A stretch of 64,000 nucleotides of DNA from Lachnospiraceae bacterium 3-1 (GTDB lineage Bacteria > Bacillota > Clostridia > Lachnospirales > Lachnospiraceae), in assembly GCA_000403255.2 (NCBI GenBank), contig KE159596.1, positions 62,001-126,000 of the forward strand, given 5' to 3'. This document shows, in pieces, positions 55,097 to 64,000 of this stretch (position 1 is the first letter of the stretch; every line of letters starts with the position of its first letter). The translations under genes were made by a program, and so were the position numbers. The notes under the pieces were generated by a model that saw only the letters and a program-made list of their open reading frames with translations, had not been told where the DNA came from and searched no databases.

Positions 55097-56638
55097 TTAC
55101 CGTTTTACCAACAAGGACTTTCCTGTCATTTCTTCTGGCTGCTCCATGCCCATAATCTCAATTAAAGTAGGCGCAATATCTGCCAAACAACCGCCCTCCC
55201 GCAAGGTATAGCTGTCATCATAATTAATCAAGATAAATGGCACTGGATTAATTGTATGAGCGGTAAAGCTTTCGCCCGTATCATAATCAACCAACTGCTC
55301 TGCATTTCCATGATCTGCACAGAGGAACATCGTGCCGTCCACTTCCTTCAGTGCTGCAACAGCTTTGCCGACACAAGTATCCACTGCCTCTACTGCCTTG
55401 ATTGCTGCTGCTTCTACACCAGTATGTCCTACCATGTCTGGATTCGCAAAATTAATAATAATCACATCATATTTGTCTGACTTGATTGCCTCTACTAATT
55501 TATCACAAACTTCATAAGCGCTCATTTCTGGTTTTAAGTCATAGGTTGCCACCTTGGGAGAATTCACAAGAATTCTGTCTTCTCCCTGATTTGGCTCCTC
55601 GACACCACCATTAAAGAAGAAGGTAACATGGGCATATTTTTCTGTCTCCGCAATCCTTGCCTGAGTCTTGCCATGGTCTGCCAAAAATTGACCAAAAGTA
55701 TTGGCCAGTTCCACTTTATGGAATGCCACTGTTTTATTTGGAATTGTCACATCATATTCCGTAAAGCAAATATAAGTTACATCTTTTCTAGCTCCCCGGT
55801 CAAATCCATCAAACTCCTCCATACAGAAGGTTCTTGTAATCTCTCTTGCACGGTCTGGACGGAAATTAAAGAAAATAATGCTATCCTTATCATTAATCGT
55901 AGCAACTGGCTGACCATCCTTTTCTACTACAGTAGGAACTACAAATTCATCTGTCACATCTTCTGCGTAGGATGCCCCAACCGCTTCCACTGCATTTGCT
56001 ACACGTTTTCCTTCCCCATAAGCAAGGGCTTTGTAAGCAGTTTCCACTCTGTCCCAACGATTGTCACGGTCCATCACATAATAACGTCCCATCACAGTTG
56101 CAATCTGACCAACGCCGATTTCCTGCATTTTACTTTCCAGTGCTTCCATAAATCCTTTTCCAGAGGTGGGAGAGGTGTCACGGCCATCCAGAAAACAATG
56201 TACATATACTTTTTCAATTCCTTCTCTTCTAGCCATTTCCAACAATCCATATAAATGGGTATTATGACTGTGTACACCACCGTCAGATAACAGTCCATAT
56301 AAATGCAGAGCAGAATTGTTGTCTTTTACATTTTTCATTCCCTTAAGCAATGCTTCATTTTTAAAGAAATCCCCATCTTCGATTTCCTTGCTGATTCTTG
56401 TTAATTCCTGATATACAATTCTTCCTGCACCCATGTTCAAATGCCCCACTTCAGAATTGCCCATCTGTCCATCTGGCAAGCCTACTGAAAGTCCGCTGGC
56501 ATATCCTCGAACGAAGGGATAATCCTTCATCAGTCCGTCGATGTTAGGGGTATTTGCTTCATACACTGCATTTGCCTCATGCTTTTCATTTAATCCAAAT
56601 CCATCCAAAATCATTAATACTGCAGGTTTTTTGCTCAT
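55097..56638 (-). CDS. gpmI: Phosphoglycerate mutase, 2,3-BPG-independent
   Basis: A 513-residue alkaline-phosphatase-superfamily enzyme interconverting 3- and 2-phosphoglycerate. [13 protein letters not shown] and the phosphoserine loop [19 protein letters not shown] are intact, as are [10 protein letters not shown] and [12 protein letters not shown] with the manganese ligands. The Met at 56638 is preferred: a Met four codons upstream is too close to the GGGAG site. It supplies the substrate of eno encoded 3.4 kb downstream. Confidence 0.95.
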   Translation of the reverse strand: MSKKPAVLMILDGFGLNEKHEANAVYEANTPNIDGLMKDYPFVRGYASGLSVGLPDGQMGNSEVGHLNMGAGRIVYQELTRISKEIEDGDFFKNEALLKGMKNVKDNNSALHLYGLLSDGGVHSHNTHLYGLLEMARREGIEKVYVHCFLDGRDTSPTSGKGFMEALESKMQEIGVGQIATVMGRYYVMDRDNRWDRVETAYKALAYGEGKRVANAVEAVGASYAEDVTDEFVVPTVVEKDGQPVATINDKDSIIFFNFRPDRAREITRTFCMEEFDGFDRGARKDVTYICFTEYDVTIPNKTVAFHKVELANTFGQFLADHGKTQARIAETEKYAHVTFFFNGGVEEPNQGEDRILVNSPKVATYDLKPEMSAYEVCDKLVEAIKSDKYDVIIINFANPDMVGHTGVEAAAIKAVEAVDTCVGKAVAALKEVDGTMFLCADHGNAEQLVDYDTGESFTAHTINPVPFILINYDDSYTLREGGCLADIAPTLIEIMGMEQPEEMTGKSLLVKR

Positions 56639-56781
56639 AAGATTTTTCATCTCCCTTTCTCTATTTAATAATAGGTGCTTTTGACACCCTAATCATTATT
56701 TAACTTGATATTTTTTCCCTTCAAATTATAACACAACCAGAAGGAAAAATACAATTAATTTGAATTTCTTCCAAAAAGAAT

Positions 56782-56820
56782 GTGGTTTCCAGCAATGAAT
56801 TTTTCACCGCCGGAAACCAC
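56782..56820 (-). terminator. Hairpin downstream of the butyrate operon
   Basis: GTGGTTTCC and GGAAACCAC with a 21-base loop; on the minus strand ATTCTTTTT follows. It is the second hairpin past etfA. Confidence 0.5.
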
Positions 56821-56892
56821 ATTTCTCTTTATTCCTGCGAGCAATGAGCCAAGCAGCCGCGCTCGCGCGGATATTTGGCGAATGCCGCGAGG

Positions 56893-56925
56893 GTCAAAAC
56901 CCCGTAGCTTTGCGGGGTTTTTGAC
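56893..56925. terminator. Terminator after etfA
   Basis: GTCAAAACCCCG faces CGGGGTTTTTGAC around an 8-base loop, with T/A-rich outer arms usable on both strands, 58 bases after the etfA stop. A neighbouring GC-rich palindrome (CCGCGCTCGCGCGG, near 56858-56871) is of unknown use. Confidence 0.65.
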
Positions 56926-56983
56926 TCATGACAACAGGAGGCTCGCAACCCGTGCTTCCTATTGCTTCAAAACTACAAAAACA

Positions 56984-58030
56984 TTATTTTGCCATTTCAG
57001 CCTTTAAAGCTTCGGTCAAAGCTGGAACAACTTTATGTAAATCTCCAACTACGCCATAGTCAGCTACATCAAAGATTGGCGCGTCTTCATCTTTGTTGAT
57101 TGCAATAATGATATCTGCCTCTTCCATACCTGCTACGTGCTGAATTGCTCCAGAAATACCAATTGCAAAGTATACATTCGGACGAACGGTCTTACCAGTC
57201 TGACCTACCTGTAAATCTACTGGCTTCCATCCATTTTCAACCACTGCACGAGAGCAGCTTACGGTTCCGCCAATTACATCTGCCAAATCCTGAAGCATTT
57301 TGAAATTCTCTGCACTTCCAACGCCACGTCCACCGGAAACCAGAATCTTTGCTTCCATAATATCTTCTGTTTCTTTTACAGATTTTACAATATTTAAAAT
57401 TTCAACATATTTGTTGTTAGCAGTAAATCCAGGATTGTACTCAATAACATTGGCTTTTGCACCCTGAATCGGCTCAATCTTCTGCATAACGCCAGGACGT
57501 ACAGTTGCCATCTGAGGACGGTTATCTGGACAAGCAATGGTAGCAATGGTATTGCCGCCGAATGCAGGACGAGTCATCAATAACTGATTATGTTTCTGCT
57601 CATTTTCTTTGCCTGGAACAGGATTCAGTGGGAAATCTCCGATTTCCAATACCGTACAATCTGCAGTCAAACCTGTTTTTACTCTTGCAGATACACGAGG
57701 ACCAAGGTCACGTCCAATTGCAGTAGCGCCTACCAACATGATTTCTGGTTTGTATTCATTGATTACAGATGCAAGTGCATGTGTATATGGCTCGGTTCTG
57801 TACTCCTTCAATTCTGGATCATCAACAACAATCACCTTATCAGCGCCATACTCTGCCAACTGATCTGCCAAACCTTTTACACCAGAACCAACCAATACTG
57901 CTGTTACATCTGTGCCTAAATCTTTTGCCAAGTCTTTTGCCTTGCCCAGTAATTCAAAAGCAATTCCGCTTAATACATTGTCTACCTGCTGTGCAAAGAC
58001 ATATACTCCTTTATATGCTTCTAAACCCAT
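56984..58030 (-). CDS. etfA: Electron-transfer flavoprotein, alpha subunit
   Basis: 348 residues. The C-terminal FAD domain shows VSGGRGVGSAENFKMLQDLA, AVVENGWKPVDLQVGQTGKTV and YFAIGISGAIQH. With EtfB and Bcd it forms the complex that reduces crotonyl-CoA and, in clostridia, bifurcates electrons from NADH to ferredoxin. The start at 58030 (MGLEAYKGVYVFAQQVD) is preferred to 58069. Confidence 0.95.
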   Translation of the reverse strand: MGLEAYKGVYVFAQQVDNVLSGIAFELLGKAKDLAKDLGTDVTAVLVGSGVKGLADQLAEYGADKVIVVDDPELKEYRTEPYTHALASVINEYKPEIMLVGATAIGRDLGPRVSARVKTGLTADCTVLEIGDFPLNPVPGKENEQKHNQLLMTRPAFGGNTIATIACPDNRPQMATVRPGVMQKIEPIQGAKANVIEYNPGFTANNKYVEILNIVKSVKETEDIMEAKILVSGGRGVGSAENFKMLQDLADVIGGTVSCSRAVVENGWKPVDLQVGQTGKTVRPNVYFAIGISGAIQHVAGMEEADIIIAINKDEDAPIFDVADYGVVGDLHKVVPALTEALKAEMAK

Positions 58031-58110
58031 TATTTTCACCACTTTCCTTATTTTTACGGATATTCGCAACCCTTTTTACTCATTCTTCTATGAGCTATTA
58101 AAAGTTTTCT

Positions 58111-58896
58111 TTAGATTACGTGTTTCTCTTTCAATTTACCTGTAATATAGGCAACTGCATCTTCTGGTGTATCGGGAACCACTTTTTCTCCAGCACCTTT
58201 CTTTACCTTATCAGATGCTTTTGCGATCTTGGTAGGTGATCCTTTCAATCCAAGGTCAGAATCGTCTACATCCTTCAGATCCGCTCTGCCCCATACAGTT
58301 ACTTCTTTGTCATAAGCATCAAAGATTCCGCCTGGTGTCATATAACGCGGCTCATTCAACTCGGAAAGAGCGGTAATCAAACATGGCATTTTTGCCTTTA
58401 ATTCATGATATCTATCTTCATACTGACGCTGAACTACTACATAGTCCCCGTCAATCTTGATTTCCTGTGCATAGGAAATTACAGGAATATCTAAATGTTC
58501 AGAAATCTGTGGTCCAACCTGTGCTGTGTCACCATCAATTGCCTGACGGCCAGTAATAATTAAATCATATTCCAGATTTCTGATTGCTCCTGCAATCGTA
58601 GTGGAGGTTGCCCATGTATCTGCTCCTCCTAATACTCTGTCTGTTACAAGGATACCTTTATCAGCGCCCATTGCCATTGCTTCACGAAGCACTTCATCTG
58701 CTTTGGGAAGTCCCATGGTAAGCACAGTAACTTCTGCGCCATATTGTTCTTTTAATCTAAGGGCTGCTTCTAATCCAGCCTTATCGTCCGGATTCATGAT
58801 AGTAAGCATTGCACCTCTGTCCAGCGTACCGTCTGGATTAAATTTCACTCCGCCTTTGGTATCTGGTACCTGTTTTATACATACAACGATTTTCAC
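58111..58896 (-). CDS. etfB: Electron-transfer flavoprotein, beta subunit
   Basis: 261 residues beginning MKIVVCIKQVPDTKG, with GADKGILVTDRVLGGADTWATS and DLIITGRQAIDGDTAQVGPQ. It binds the FAD used for NADH oxidation in bifurcating EtfAB. GTG start with AGGAG nine bases upstream. It lies between bcd and etfA, 44 and 80 bases away. Confidence 0.95.
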   Translation of the reverse strand: MKIVVCIKQVPDTKGGVKFNPDGTLDRGAMLTIMNPDDKAGLEAALRLKEQYGAEVTVLTMGLPKADEVLREAMAMGADKGILVTDRVLGGADTWATSTTIAGAIRNLEYDLIITGRQAIDGDTAQVGPQISEHLDIPVISYAQEIKIDGDYVVVQRQYEDRYHELKAKMPCLITALSELNEPRYMTPGGIFDAYDKEVTVWGRADLKDVDDSDLGLKGSPTKIAKASDKVKKGAGEKVVPDTPEDAVAYITGKLKEKHVI

Positions 58897-58940
58897 GGTA
58901 ATTCACTCCTTATGATTTATTTTTCTTTGATCTATCGCGA

Positions 58941-60095
58941 CTATTTCAATAATGCGCCGGAAATTACCATACGCTGAACTTCAGAAGTTCCTTCGTAAAT
59001 CTCCGTAATCTTAGCATCACGCATCATGCGCTCTACATCGTACTCTCTGATGTATCCATATCCACCGAACAACTGAACGCATCTGGTGGTTACATCCATA
59101 GCAACCTCTGCTGCAAATAATTTTGCCTTTGCTGCTTCTACAGAGTAAACCTTCTGAGTTGCTTTTGCCATAGCTGCTTTGTAAACCAAAAGCTGAGCAG
59201 CTTCAATCTTAGCCGCCATATCTGCCAACTGGAACTGTGTATTCTGCTGTGCAGAGATAGAACGTCCAAACTGTTTTCTTTCTTTTGTATAAGCAACTGT
59301 TGCATTCAATGCGCCTTCAGCGATACCAAGAGCCTGAGCTGCAATACCGATACGTCCACCATCTAAGGTGTGCATTGCGATTGGGAAGCCCTTGCCTTCC
59401 GGTCCTAACAAATTCTCTTTTGGAATTCTGCAATCTTCAAAAATCAATTCATAAGTAGCAGATCCGCGGATACCCATTTTCTTTTCCTTTGTTCCAAAGG
59501 AGAAGCCCGGTGTTCCTTTTTCTACAATAAAGGTGGAGAAATTCTTTTTCTTTCTTCCTCTCCTATCTTCTACAACGCTTGTGATTGCAATTACGATATA
59601 GATATCAGCTTCTTTACCGTTAGTGATGAAACATTTTGAACCATTCAGTACCCATTCATCGCCATCTAAAACTGCTTTGGTCTGGCAGCCCTGTGCATCT
59701 GTACCAGCGCCTGGCTCAGTCAATGCAAATGCGCCTAACTTCTCACCTTTTGCCAATGGTGTTAAATATTTCTGTTTCTGCTCTTCATTCCCGTATGTCA
59801 TAATAGGATCACAGCAAAGAGAAGTATGAGCAGATACAATAACGCCTGTGGTGCCGCATACTTTGGATAACTCTTCCACACACATAATATAGGTAAGAGG
59901 ATCGCAGCCCTGTCCGCCGTACTCCTTCGGAATTGGAATACCCATAAATCCTATTTTCTGCATTTTTTCTACGGTTCCTCTTGGGAATTTTTCTGTCTCG
60001 TCAACTTCCTGAGCAAGAGGCTTTACTTCGTTTTCAGCAAACTCTCTGAAAAGAGTTCTGGCCATTTCATGTTTTTTATCTAAAGAAAAATCCAT
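58941..60095 (-). CDS. bcd: Butyryl-CoA dehydrogenase
   Basis: A 384-residue acyl-CoA dehydrogenase. [49 protein letters not shown] and the C-terminal [18 protein letters not shown] with the catalytic Glu are intact. It reduces crotonyl-CoA to butyryl-CoA with EtfAB. RBS GGAGG precedes the start. A 178-base gap separates it from hbd. Confidence 0.95.
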   Translation of the reverse strand: MDFSLDKKHEMARTLFREFAENEVKPLAQEVDETEKFPRGTVEKMQKIGFMGIPIPKEYGGQGCDPLTYIMCVEELSKVCGTTGVIVSAHTSLCCDPIMTYGNEEQKQKYLTPLAKGEKLGAFALTEPGAGTDAQGCQTKAVLDGDEWVLNGSKCFITNGKEADIYIVIAITSVVEDRRGRKKKNFSTFIVEKGTPGFSFGTKEKKMGIRGSATYELIFEDCRIPKENLLGPEGKGFPIAMHTLDGGRIGIAAQALGIAEGALNATVAYTKERKQFGRSISAQQNTQFQLADMAAKIEAAQLLVYKAAMAKATQKVYSVEAAKAKLFAAEVAMDVTTRCVQLFGGYGYIREYDVERMMRDAKITEIYEGTSEVQRMVISGALLK

Positions 60096-60273
60096 GATAC
60101 TTTTCCTCCAAACTTTCTTTTATTATTTGAAACAGAGCTGCCGTATCAAAGATCAAATATGCAAACAATTGTTTTCCATTATGAAACACCTGCGTATTTT
60201 CCTTCTTACAGCAGCTCCCTATCATCCAGGCGAAGCAGACCTTAGCTGCCTGAACATACTTTGTGACTATGTA

Positions 60274-61113
60274 TTATTTGCTGTAATCATAGAAACCGAT
60301 TCCGGTCTTCTGTCCCAGCTTACCTGCACGTACCATTTTCTTTAACAATGGATGTGGACGGTATTTTGGATCACCTGTCTCATCATATAATACATTCATT
60401 ATTGCAAGACAAATATCAAGTCCAACTAAATCTCCCAAAGCCAAAGGTCCCATTGGATGATTTGCGCCTAACTTCATAGCAGTATCAATACCCTCTACAG
60501 AAGCTACACCATCTGCATAGATACCAACTGCTTCATTGATCATCGGGATTAAGATTCTGTTTACAACAAATCCTGCTGCTTCATTTACTTCTACAGGAGT
60601 TTTTCCAATTTCTTTGGAAATCTCAACGATCTTATCTTTCATTTCATCTGGTGTATTTTCACCTTTGATAACCTCAATCAGCTTCATAACAGGAGCCGGG
60701 TTAAAGAAATGCATACCGATGACTGGTCTGTCAAGTCCTGCACCAATTTCTGTAATAGAAAGGGAAGATGTGTTAGTTGCAAACATACAATCTTTCTTTA
60801 CAATATCCTGCAGCTCTTTGAAGGTCTGTTTCTTAATATCCATTACTTCCAATGCTGCTTCTACGATTAAATCGCAATCACCACAGATCTCTTTTGTACC
60901 TGTAGTAATTTTTCCAAGGATTGCATCTGCTGCTGCCTGGTCCATTTTACCTTTTGCAACTCTCTTCTCAAATCCTTTTGCAATTTTCTTTTTACCATTT
61001 GCTGCAAATTCATCATTAATATCACAGAGACATACTTCATATCCTTCTGTCTGTGCAAATGCTTGTGCAATTCCAGAACCCATGGTTCCTGCTCCAATAA
61101 CGCCAACTTTCAT
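60274..61113 (-). CDS. hbd: 3-hydroxybutyryl-CoA dehydrogenase
   Basis: 279 residues. NAD(P)-binding [18 protein letters not shown] at the start, [30 protein letters not shown] (catalytic His) and [12 protein letters not shown]. It reduces acetoacetyl-CoA. AGGAGG lies upstream, and the gene follows thl by 30 bases, leaving no room for crt, which often lies between or next to these genes. Confidence 0.95.
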   Translation of the reverse strand: MKVGVIGAGTMGSGIAQAFAQTEGYEVCLCDINDEFAANGKKKIAKGFEKRVAKGKMDQAAADAILGKITTGTKEICGDCDLIVEAALEVMDIKKQTFKELQDIVKKDCMFATNTSSLSITEIGAGLDRPVIGMHFFNPAPVMKLIEVIKGENTPDEMKDKIVEISKEIGKTPVEVNEAAGFVVNRILIPMINEAVGIYADGVASVEGIDTAMKLGANHPMGPLALGDLVGLDICLAIMNVLYDETGDPKYRPHPLLKKMVRAGKLGQKTGIGFYDYSK

Positions 61114-61143
61114 GATAAACCTCCTTAAATTATTCTATATTTA

Positions 61144-62325
61144 TTAATCTCTTTCTACGATGGTAGAGCATCCCATACCACCGCCGATGCAAAGTGTTGC
61201 AAGACCCTTCTTAGCATCACTTCTTACCATCTCATGCAGTAAGGTAACAAGGATACGGCATCCGCTGGCTCCTACTGGGTGTCCGAGTGCAATTGCACCG
61301 CCGTTTACATTTACTTTGCTCATATCAAAGTTCAAATCATGAGCTACTGCCAGAGACTGAGCTGCAAATGCTTCGTTTGCCTCTACCAAATCCATATCAT
61401 CAATGGTTAATCCTGTTTTTTCAAATACTTTCTTTGTGGAAGCAACTGGTCCAACACCCATGATGGATGGGTCAACTCCGCCAAGCGCTCCTGCTACGAA
61501 GGTTGCCATTGGAGTAACGCCTAATTCTTTTGCCTTTTCTTCGCTCATAACAACGATTGCTGCTGCGCCATCATTGATTCCGGAAGCATTTGCTGCTGTA
61601 ACGATTCCGTCTGGCTTGAAAGCAGGACGTAATTTAGAAATGCTTTCTTTTGTTGTGCCAGGACGTGGTCCTTCGTCTGTATCTACAACTACAGTGTTCT
61701 TTTTCTGTTTTACTTCTACTGGAACGATTTCATCTTTGAATTTGCCATCATTGATTGCTTTTTCACATTTCTGCTGTGAATTTGCTGCAAACTCATCCAA
61801 CTGCTCTCTGGTCAGTCCCCACTGCTCTGCTACGTTTTCAGCAGTGATTCCCATATGATACTGGTTAAATGCATCCCACAATGCGTCATTCACCATGGTA
61901 TCTACCAATGTAGCGTTGTTCATTCTATATCCGTAACGTCCCTGCATAGCAGCATAAGGAGCCATAGACATGTTTTCCATACCGCCTGCTACCACGATAT
62001 CAGCATCGCCTGCCTGAATCATCTGAGCAGCCATATTTACGCAATTCAGACCAGAACCGCAAACTACATTTACAGTAACTGCTGGAGTTTCAATTGGTAA
62101 ACCAGCCTTGATGGATGCCTGACGTGCTACGTTCTGTCCTAAACCAGCCTGGATAACACATCCCATATATACATGGTCAACCTGATCAGCCGGAACACCT
62201 GCTCTGCTTAATGCTTCCTTAATTACGATAGATCCTAACACTGGTGCTGGAGTTGTGCTTAAAGCCCCTCCCATAGTTCCGATTGCAGTACGGCATGCGC
62301 CTGCCAAAACAACTTTCTTTGCCAT
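61144..62325 (-). CDS. thl: Acetyl-CoA acetyltransferase (thiolase)
   Basis: A 393-residue thiolase condensing two acetyl-CoA. The nucleophilic Cys is in [15 protein letters not shown], with [17 protein letters not shown] (His) and [15 protein letters not shown] (second Cys) near the C-terminus. AAGGAG lies nine bases before the ATG. It is the first gene of the butyrate operon. Confidence 0.96.
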   Translation of the reverse strand: MAKKVVLAGACRTAIGTMGGALSTTPAPVLGSIVIKEALSRAGVPADQVDHVYMGCVIQAGLGQNVARQASIKAGLPIETPAVTVNVVCGSGLNCVNMAAQMIQAGDADIVVAGGMENMSMAPYAAMQGRYGYRMNNATLVDTMVNDALWDAFNQYHMGITAENVAEQWGLTREQLDEFAANSQQKCEKAINDGKFKDEIVPVEVKQKKNTVVVDTDEGPRPGTTKESISKLRPAFKPDGIVTAANASGINDGAAAIVVMSEEKAKELGVTPMATFVAGALGGVDPSIMGVGPVASTKKVFEKTGLTIDDMDLVEANEAFAAQSLAVAHDLNFDMSKVNVNGGAIALGHPVGASGCRILVTLLHEMVRSDAKKGLATLCIGGGMGCSTIVERD

Positions 62326-62346
62326 TTTCTTCGTCTCCTTTTTTAT

Positions 62347-62375
62347 ATTATGTATCGTGAAAACCTTTTTGACAA
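62347..62375 (-). promoter_or_regulatory. Promoter of the butyrate operon
   Basis: Minus-strand TTGTCA (62370-62375) and CATAAT (62347-62352) with a 17-base spacer, about 21 bases before thl, giving a very short leader. Otherwise the 380 bases between thl and the SleB-like gene hold only a terminator. Confidence 0.5.
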
Positions 62376-62630
62376 AATCACTAAAACGCCTGTTATTTTT
62401 TTAACAATCTTCTGCCAAAAAAAAGGAAAACAGGGCGCTGGCATCTTCTGTGCTGCCATGCCTGCAAAAAACTTCTGATAATTCCCATTTTCCCCATGTT
62501 TTCATCTGTCGATAAAAATATCCTAGCACATTTCCTTTTAAATTGCAAGAATTATCTTCCCCTGTCCATATCCCCCCTTTTTTGTCTATCTTTGTTATAT
62601 TTTTATCATTCTTTCCGGTATTTTTCCTAG

Positions 62631-62675
62631 AAAAAAAGGTTAGTTTTTGTAGAAATTAAACAAAAACTAACCTTT
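62631..62675 (-). terminator. Intrinsic terminator of the SleB-like gene
   Basis: AAAGGTTAGTTTTTG and its complement enclose about 11 bases; on the minus strand the arm runs into TTTTTTT. It lies about 30 bases after the stop. Confidence 0.75.
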
Positions 62676-62703
62676 CCTTTTTCAAAGGGATTTTCGCTAT
62701 GTA

Positions 62704-63933
62704 TTAATAAAAAACATGATTCCCTATGACAGTGCCTGGGATAGAACCATCATTTTTTCGAAAATAAAGACAGCTTATGGTAATATTACCACCTAACACT
62801 TCCCCTGCTGCCTGAGTACAGCTTTGATTGGCTCCTGCTGCCAGCACAGAGGCAAACCGCCCGCTTGCTACTGGAGAAAACTGTCCTCCCTGATAAATCA
62901 CTCCTGCTACTGTATTTGGAAAATGAGAGCTTCTCACCCGGTTCATCACTACACTTCCTACTGCCAGCTTTCCTTCGTAGCTTTCTCCACCTGCTTCACA
63001 CTGAATAATAGCAGCCAGCATTGCCAAATCGGAACTGCTGCTGTTAGAGCCTCCGCCAGAGCTGCTATTGTTAGAGCCTTCTCCAGAATTCCCGGTTCCT
63101 GCAGATTCTCCAGTTCCTCCAACGCTGTCCTTTTTCTTGGCATTTTGCTGCATCTCAGCCTCCTGCCGTTTGATTTCCTCCATTCGCTTAGCATCTTCTG
63201 CTGCCTTCTGTTTTTCCAATTCCGCTTCATATGCCTTCTGCCGTTCAATTTCCGCTTCATATGACGCTACATCTGCCTGAGCGCTGGCCAGTTGCTTTTT
63301 TGCTGCGCCTAGTTTTTCCGAAGTACTATCCACCAAAACTGCCAGCTCCTGCTTTTTCCCTTCCTGCTGTTCTTGTAAATCTGCCAGCAGCCTCTCATCC
63401 TCCTCCAGTTTTTGCTCTTTGGATGCAATCTCATTTTTGGTTGCCCGGTATTCCTCTAGCATTTCCCGATCATAATTGTGAATACTTACAATATATTCCC
63501 CTTTACTCAAAAAATCTGCAAAGTTTTCCGCACTTAACAGCACTTCCAGCATTCCCTCTGTGTCCATCTCATACATGAACTGAATGCGCTTTTTCATAGC
63601 GGCATACTGCTCTTTTTCCTTCTTCTTTGCCGTCTCCAAATCATTCCTGGTTACTTCCAGGCTATCCCTGGTGCTGTTTAACTGCTCTTCTGTCTCATTC
63701 AATTCTGTTATCACAGCGGCCAGACTATTATTAAATTCCTTCAAATCTCCTTCCAGGCTATTGGCTTCATTAGATAAATTGGCGGCTTCCTCCTTTGCTT
63801 TCTCCTTCTGCTCTTCCAGACCTTCTATGTCTTCCTGAACTTTATCGATTTTTCCCTGAGTTGCAAAAACCGCTATGCTGGACATCCAACACAGGAAAAA
63901 AAGAAGCGCCATACTTTTTAAAATTTTTCTCAT
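62704..63933 (-). CDS. Cell-wall hydrolase with PcsB-like coiled coil and SleB/CwlJ domain
   Basis: 409 residues. Signal peptide (1-25), a long coiled coil (about 27-265) with YEMDTEGMLEVLLSAENFAD as in PcsB/CwlO-type proteins, a Gly/Ser/Asn linker (about 272-302) and a C-terminal Hydrolase_2 domain (AAIIQCEAGGESYEGKLAVGSVVMNRV, catalytic Glu in CEAGGES). The domain occurs in spore-cortex lytic enzymes; joined to a PcsB-type coiled coil it more likely acts in growth or division under control of a membrane partner. GGAGGAG precedes the start. Confidence 0.88.
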   Translation of the reverse strand: MRKILKSMALLFFLCWMSSIAVFATQGKIDKVQEDIEGLEEQKEKAKEEAANLSNEANSLEGDLKEFNNSLAAVITELNETEEQLNSTRDSLEVTRNDLETAKKKEKEQYAAMKKRIQFMYEMDTEGMLEVLLSAENFADFLSKGEYIVSIHNYDREMLEEYRATKNEIASKEQKLEEDERLLADLQEQQEGKKQELAVLVDSTSEKLGAAKKQLASAQADVASYEAEIERQKAYEAELEKQKAAEDAKRMEEIKRQEAEMQQNAKKKDSVGGTGESAGTGNSGEGSNNSSSGGGSNSSSSDLAMLAAIIQCEAGGESYEGKLAVGSVVMNRVRSSHFPNTVAGVIYQGGQFSPVASGRFASVLAAGANQSCTQAAGEVLGGNITISCLYFRKNDGSIPGTVIGNHVFY

Positions 63934-64000
63934 TCTTCTCCTCCATCAAATTCCATACAAATAAATCCCACATAAACTATCACAATTCTATCACATGAAA

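Overview
The window reads as chromosome of a low-GC, Gram-positive anaerobe of the Clostridia, most likely a Lachnospiraceae (Clostridium cluster XIVa) butyrate producer. Pointers are the clostridial type II fatty-acid operon (acpP-fabK-fabD-fabG-fabF-accB-fabZ-accC and a fused accD-accA), a thl-hbd-bcd-etfB-etfA butyryl-CoA operon, a PurH function split into a stand-alone AICAR transformylase plus a PurO-type IMP cyclohydrolase, strong Shine-Dalgarno sites, and c-di-GMP/chemotaxis proteins (HD-GYP, PilZ, CheV). I cannot name the species.

Layout. 1-9.8 kb: start of a GH13-type glycan enzyme running off the left edge, then the fatty-acid operon, all on the minus strand, led by acpP and closed by a flavin oxidoreductase. 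9.9-25.1 kb: core genes including an HD-GYP phosphodiesterase, a DUF1292 protein, a UvrD-like helicase, gltX, a secreted Big2/cysteine-hydrolase protein, tmcAL, the two purine-end genes, cheV, a lipoprotein and a two-component system. 25.1-35.3 kb: a decayed island that ends at the 3' end of the tmRNA gene. It holds serine- and tyrosine-recombinase remnants, ICE regulator remnants, a group II intron split into a 5' and a 3' part about 6 kb apart, a two-component/ABC-transporter operon lying between the two intron parts, a YefM-YoeB toxin-antitoxin pair and transposase debris. 35.3-40.5 kb: ssrA, smpB, rnr and secG, a common Firmicutes block usually linked to eno.

40.5-50.3 kb: a second accessory segment separating secG from eno. 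Its centre is a tightly overlapping, AT-rich four-gene operon: a TIR-domain protein, a 492-residue helical protein, a protein resembling SPFH/band-7 proteins and a membrane protein with a C-terminal SH3-like domain. The TIR protein and the 492-residue protein share a short motif (NHGI-x-AGD-x-ANF) that I do not recognise from any named system. This is the best candidate in the window for an undescribed conflict or defence system. Next to it are a complete IS1182-family element, a secreted Big2-like protein, an XRE regulator surrounded by GC-rich palindromes, and an N-terminally truncated ISL3 transposase broken at an A-AAA-AAC heptamer.

50.3-64 kb: eno, purB, purC, a PilZ protein, gpmI, the butyrate operon (without crt) and a SleB-type cell-wall hydrolase. 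Functionally the core genes cover malonyl-CoA and fatty-acid synthesis, lower glycolysis (eno, gpmI), purine synthesis, ribosome rescue (tmRNA/SmpB/RNase R) and the acetyl-CoA to butyryl-CoA route with electron bifurcation.
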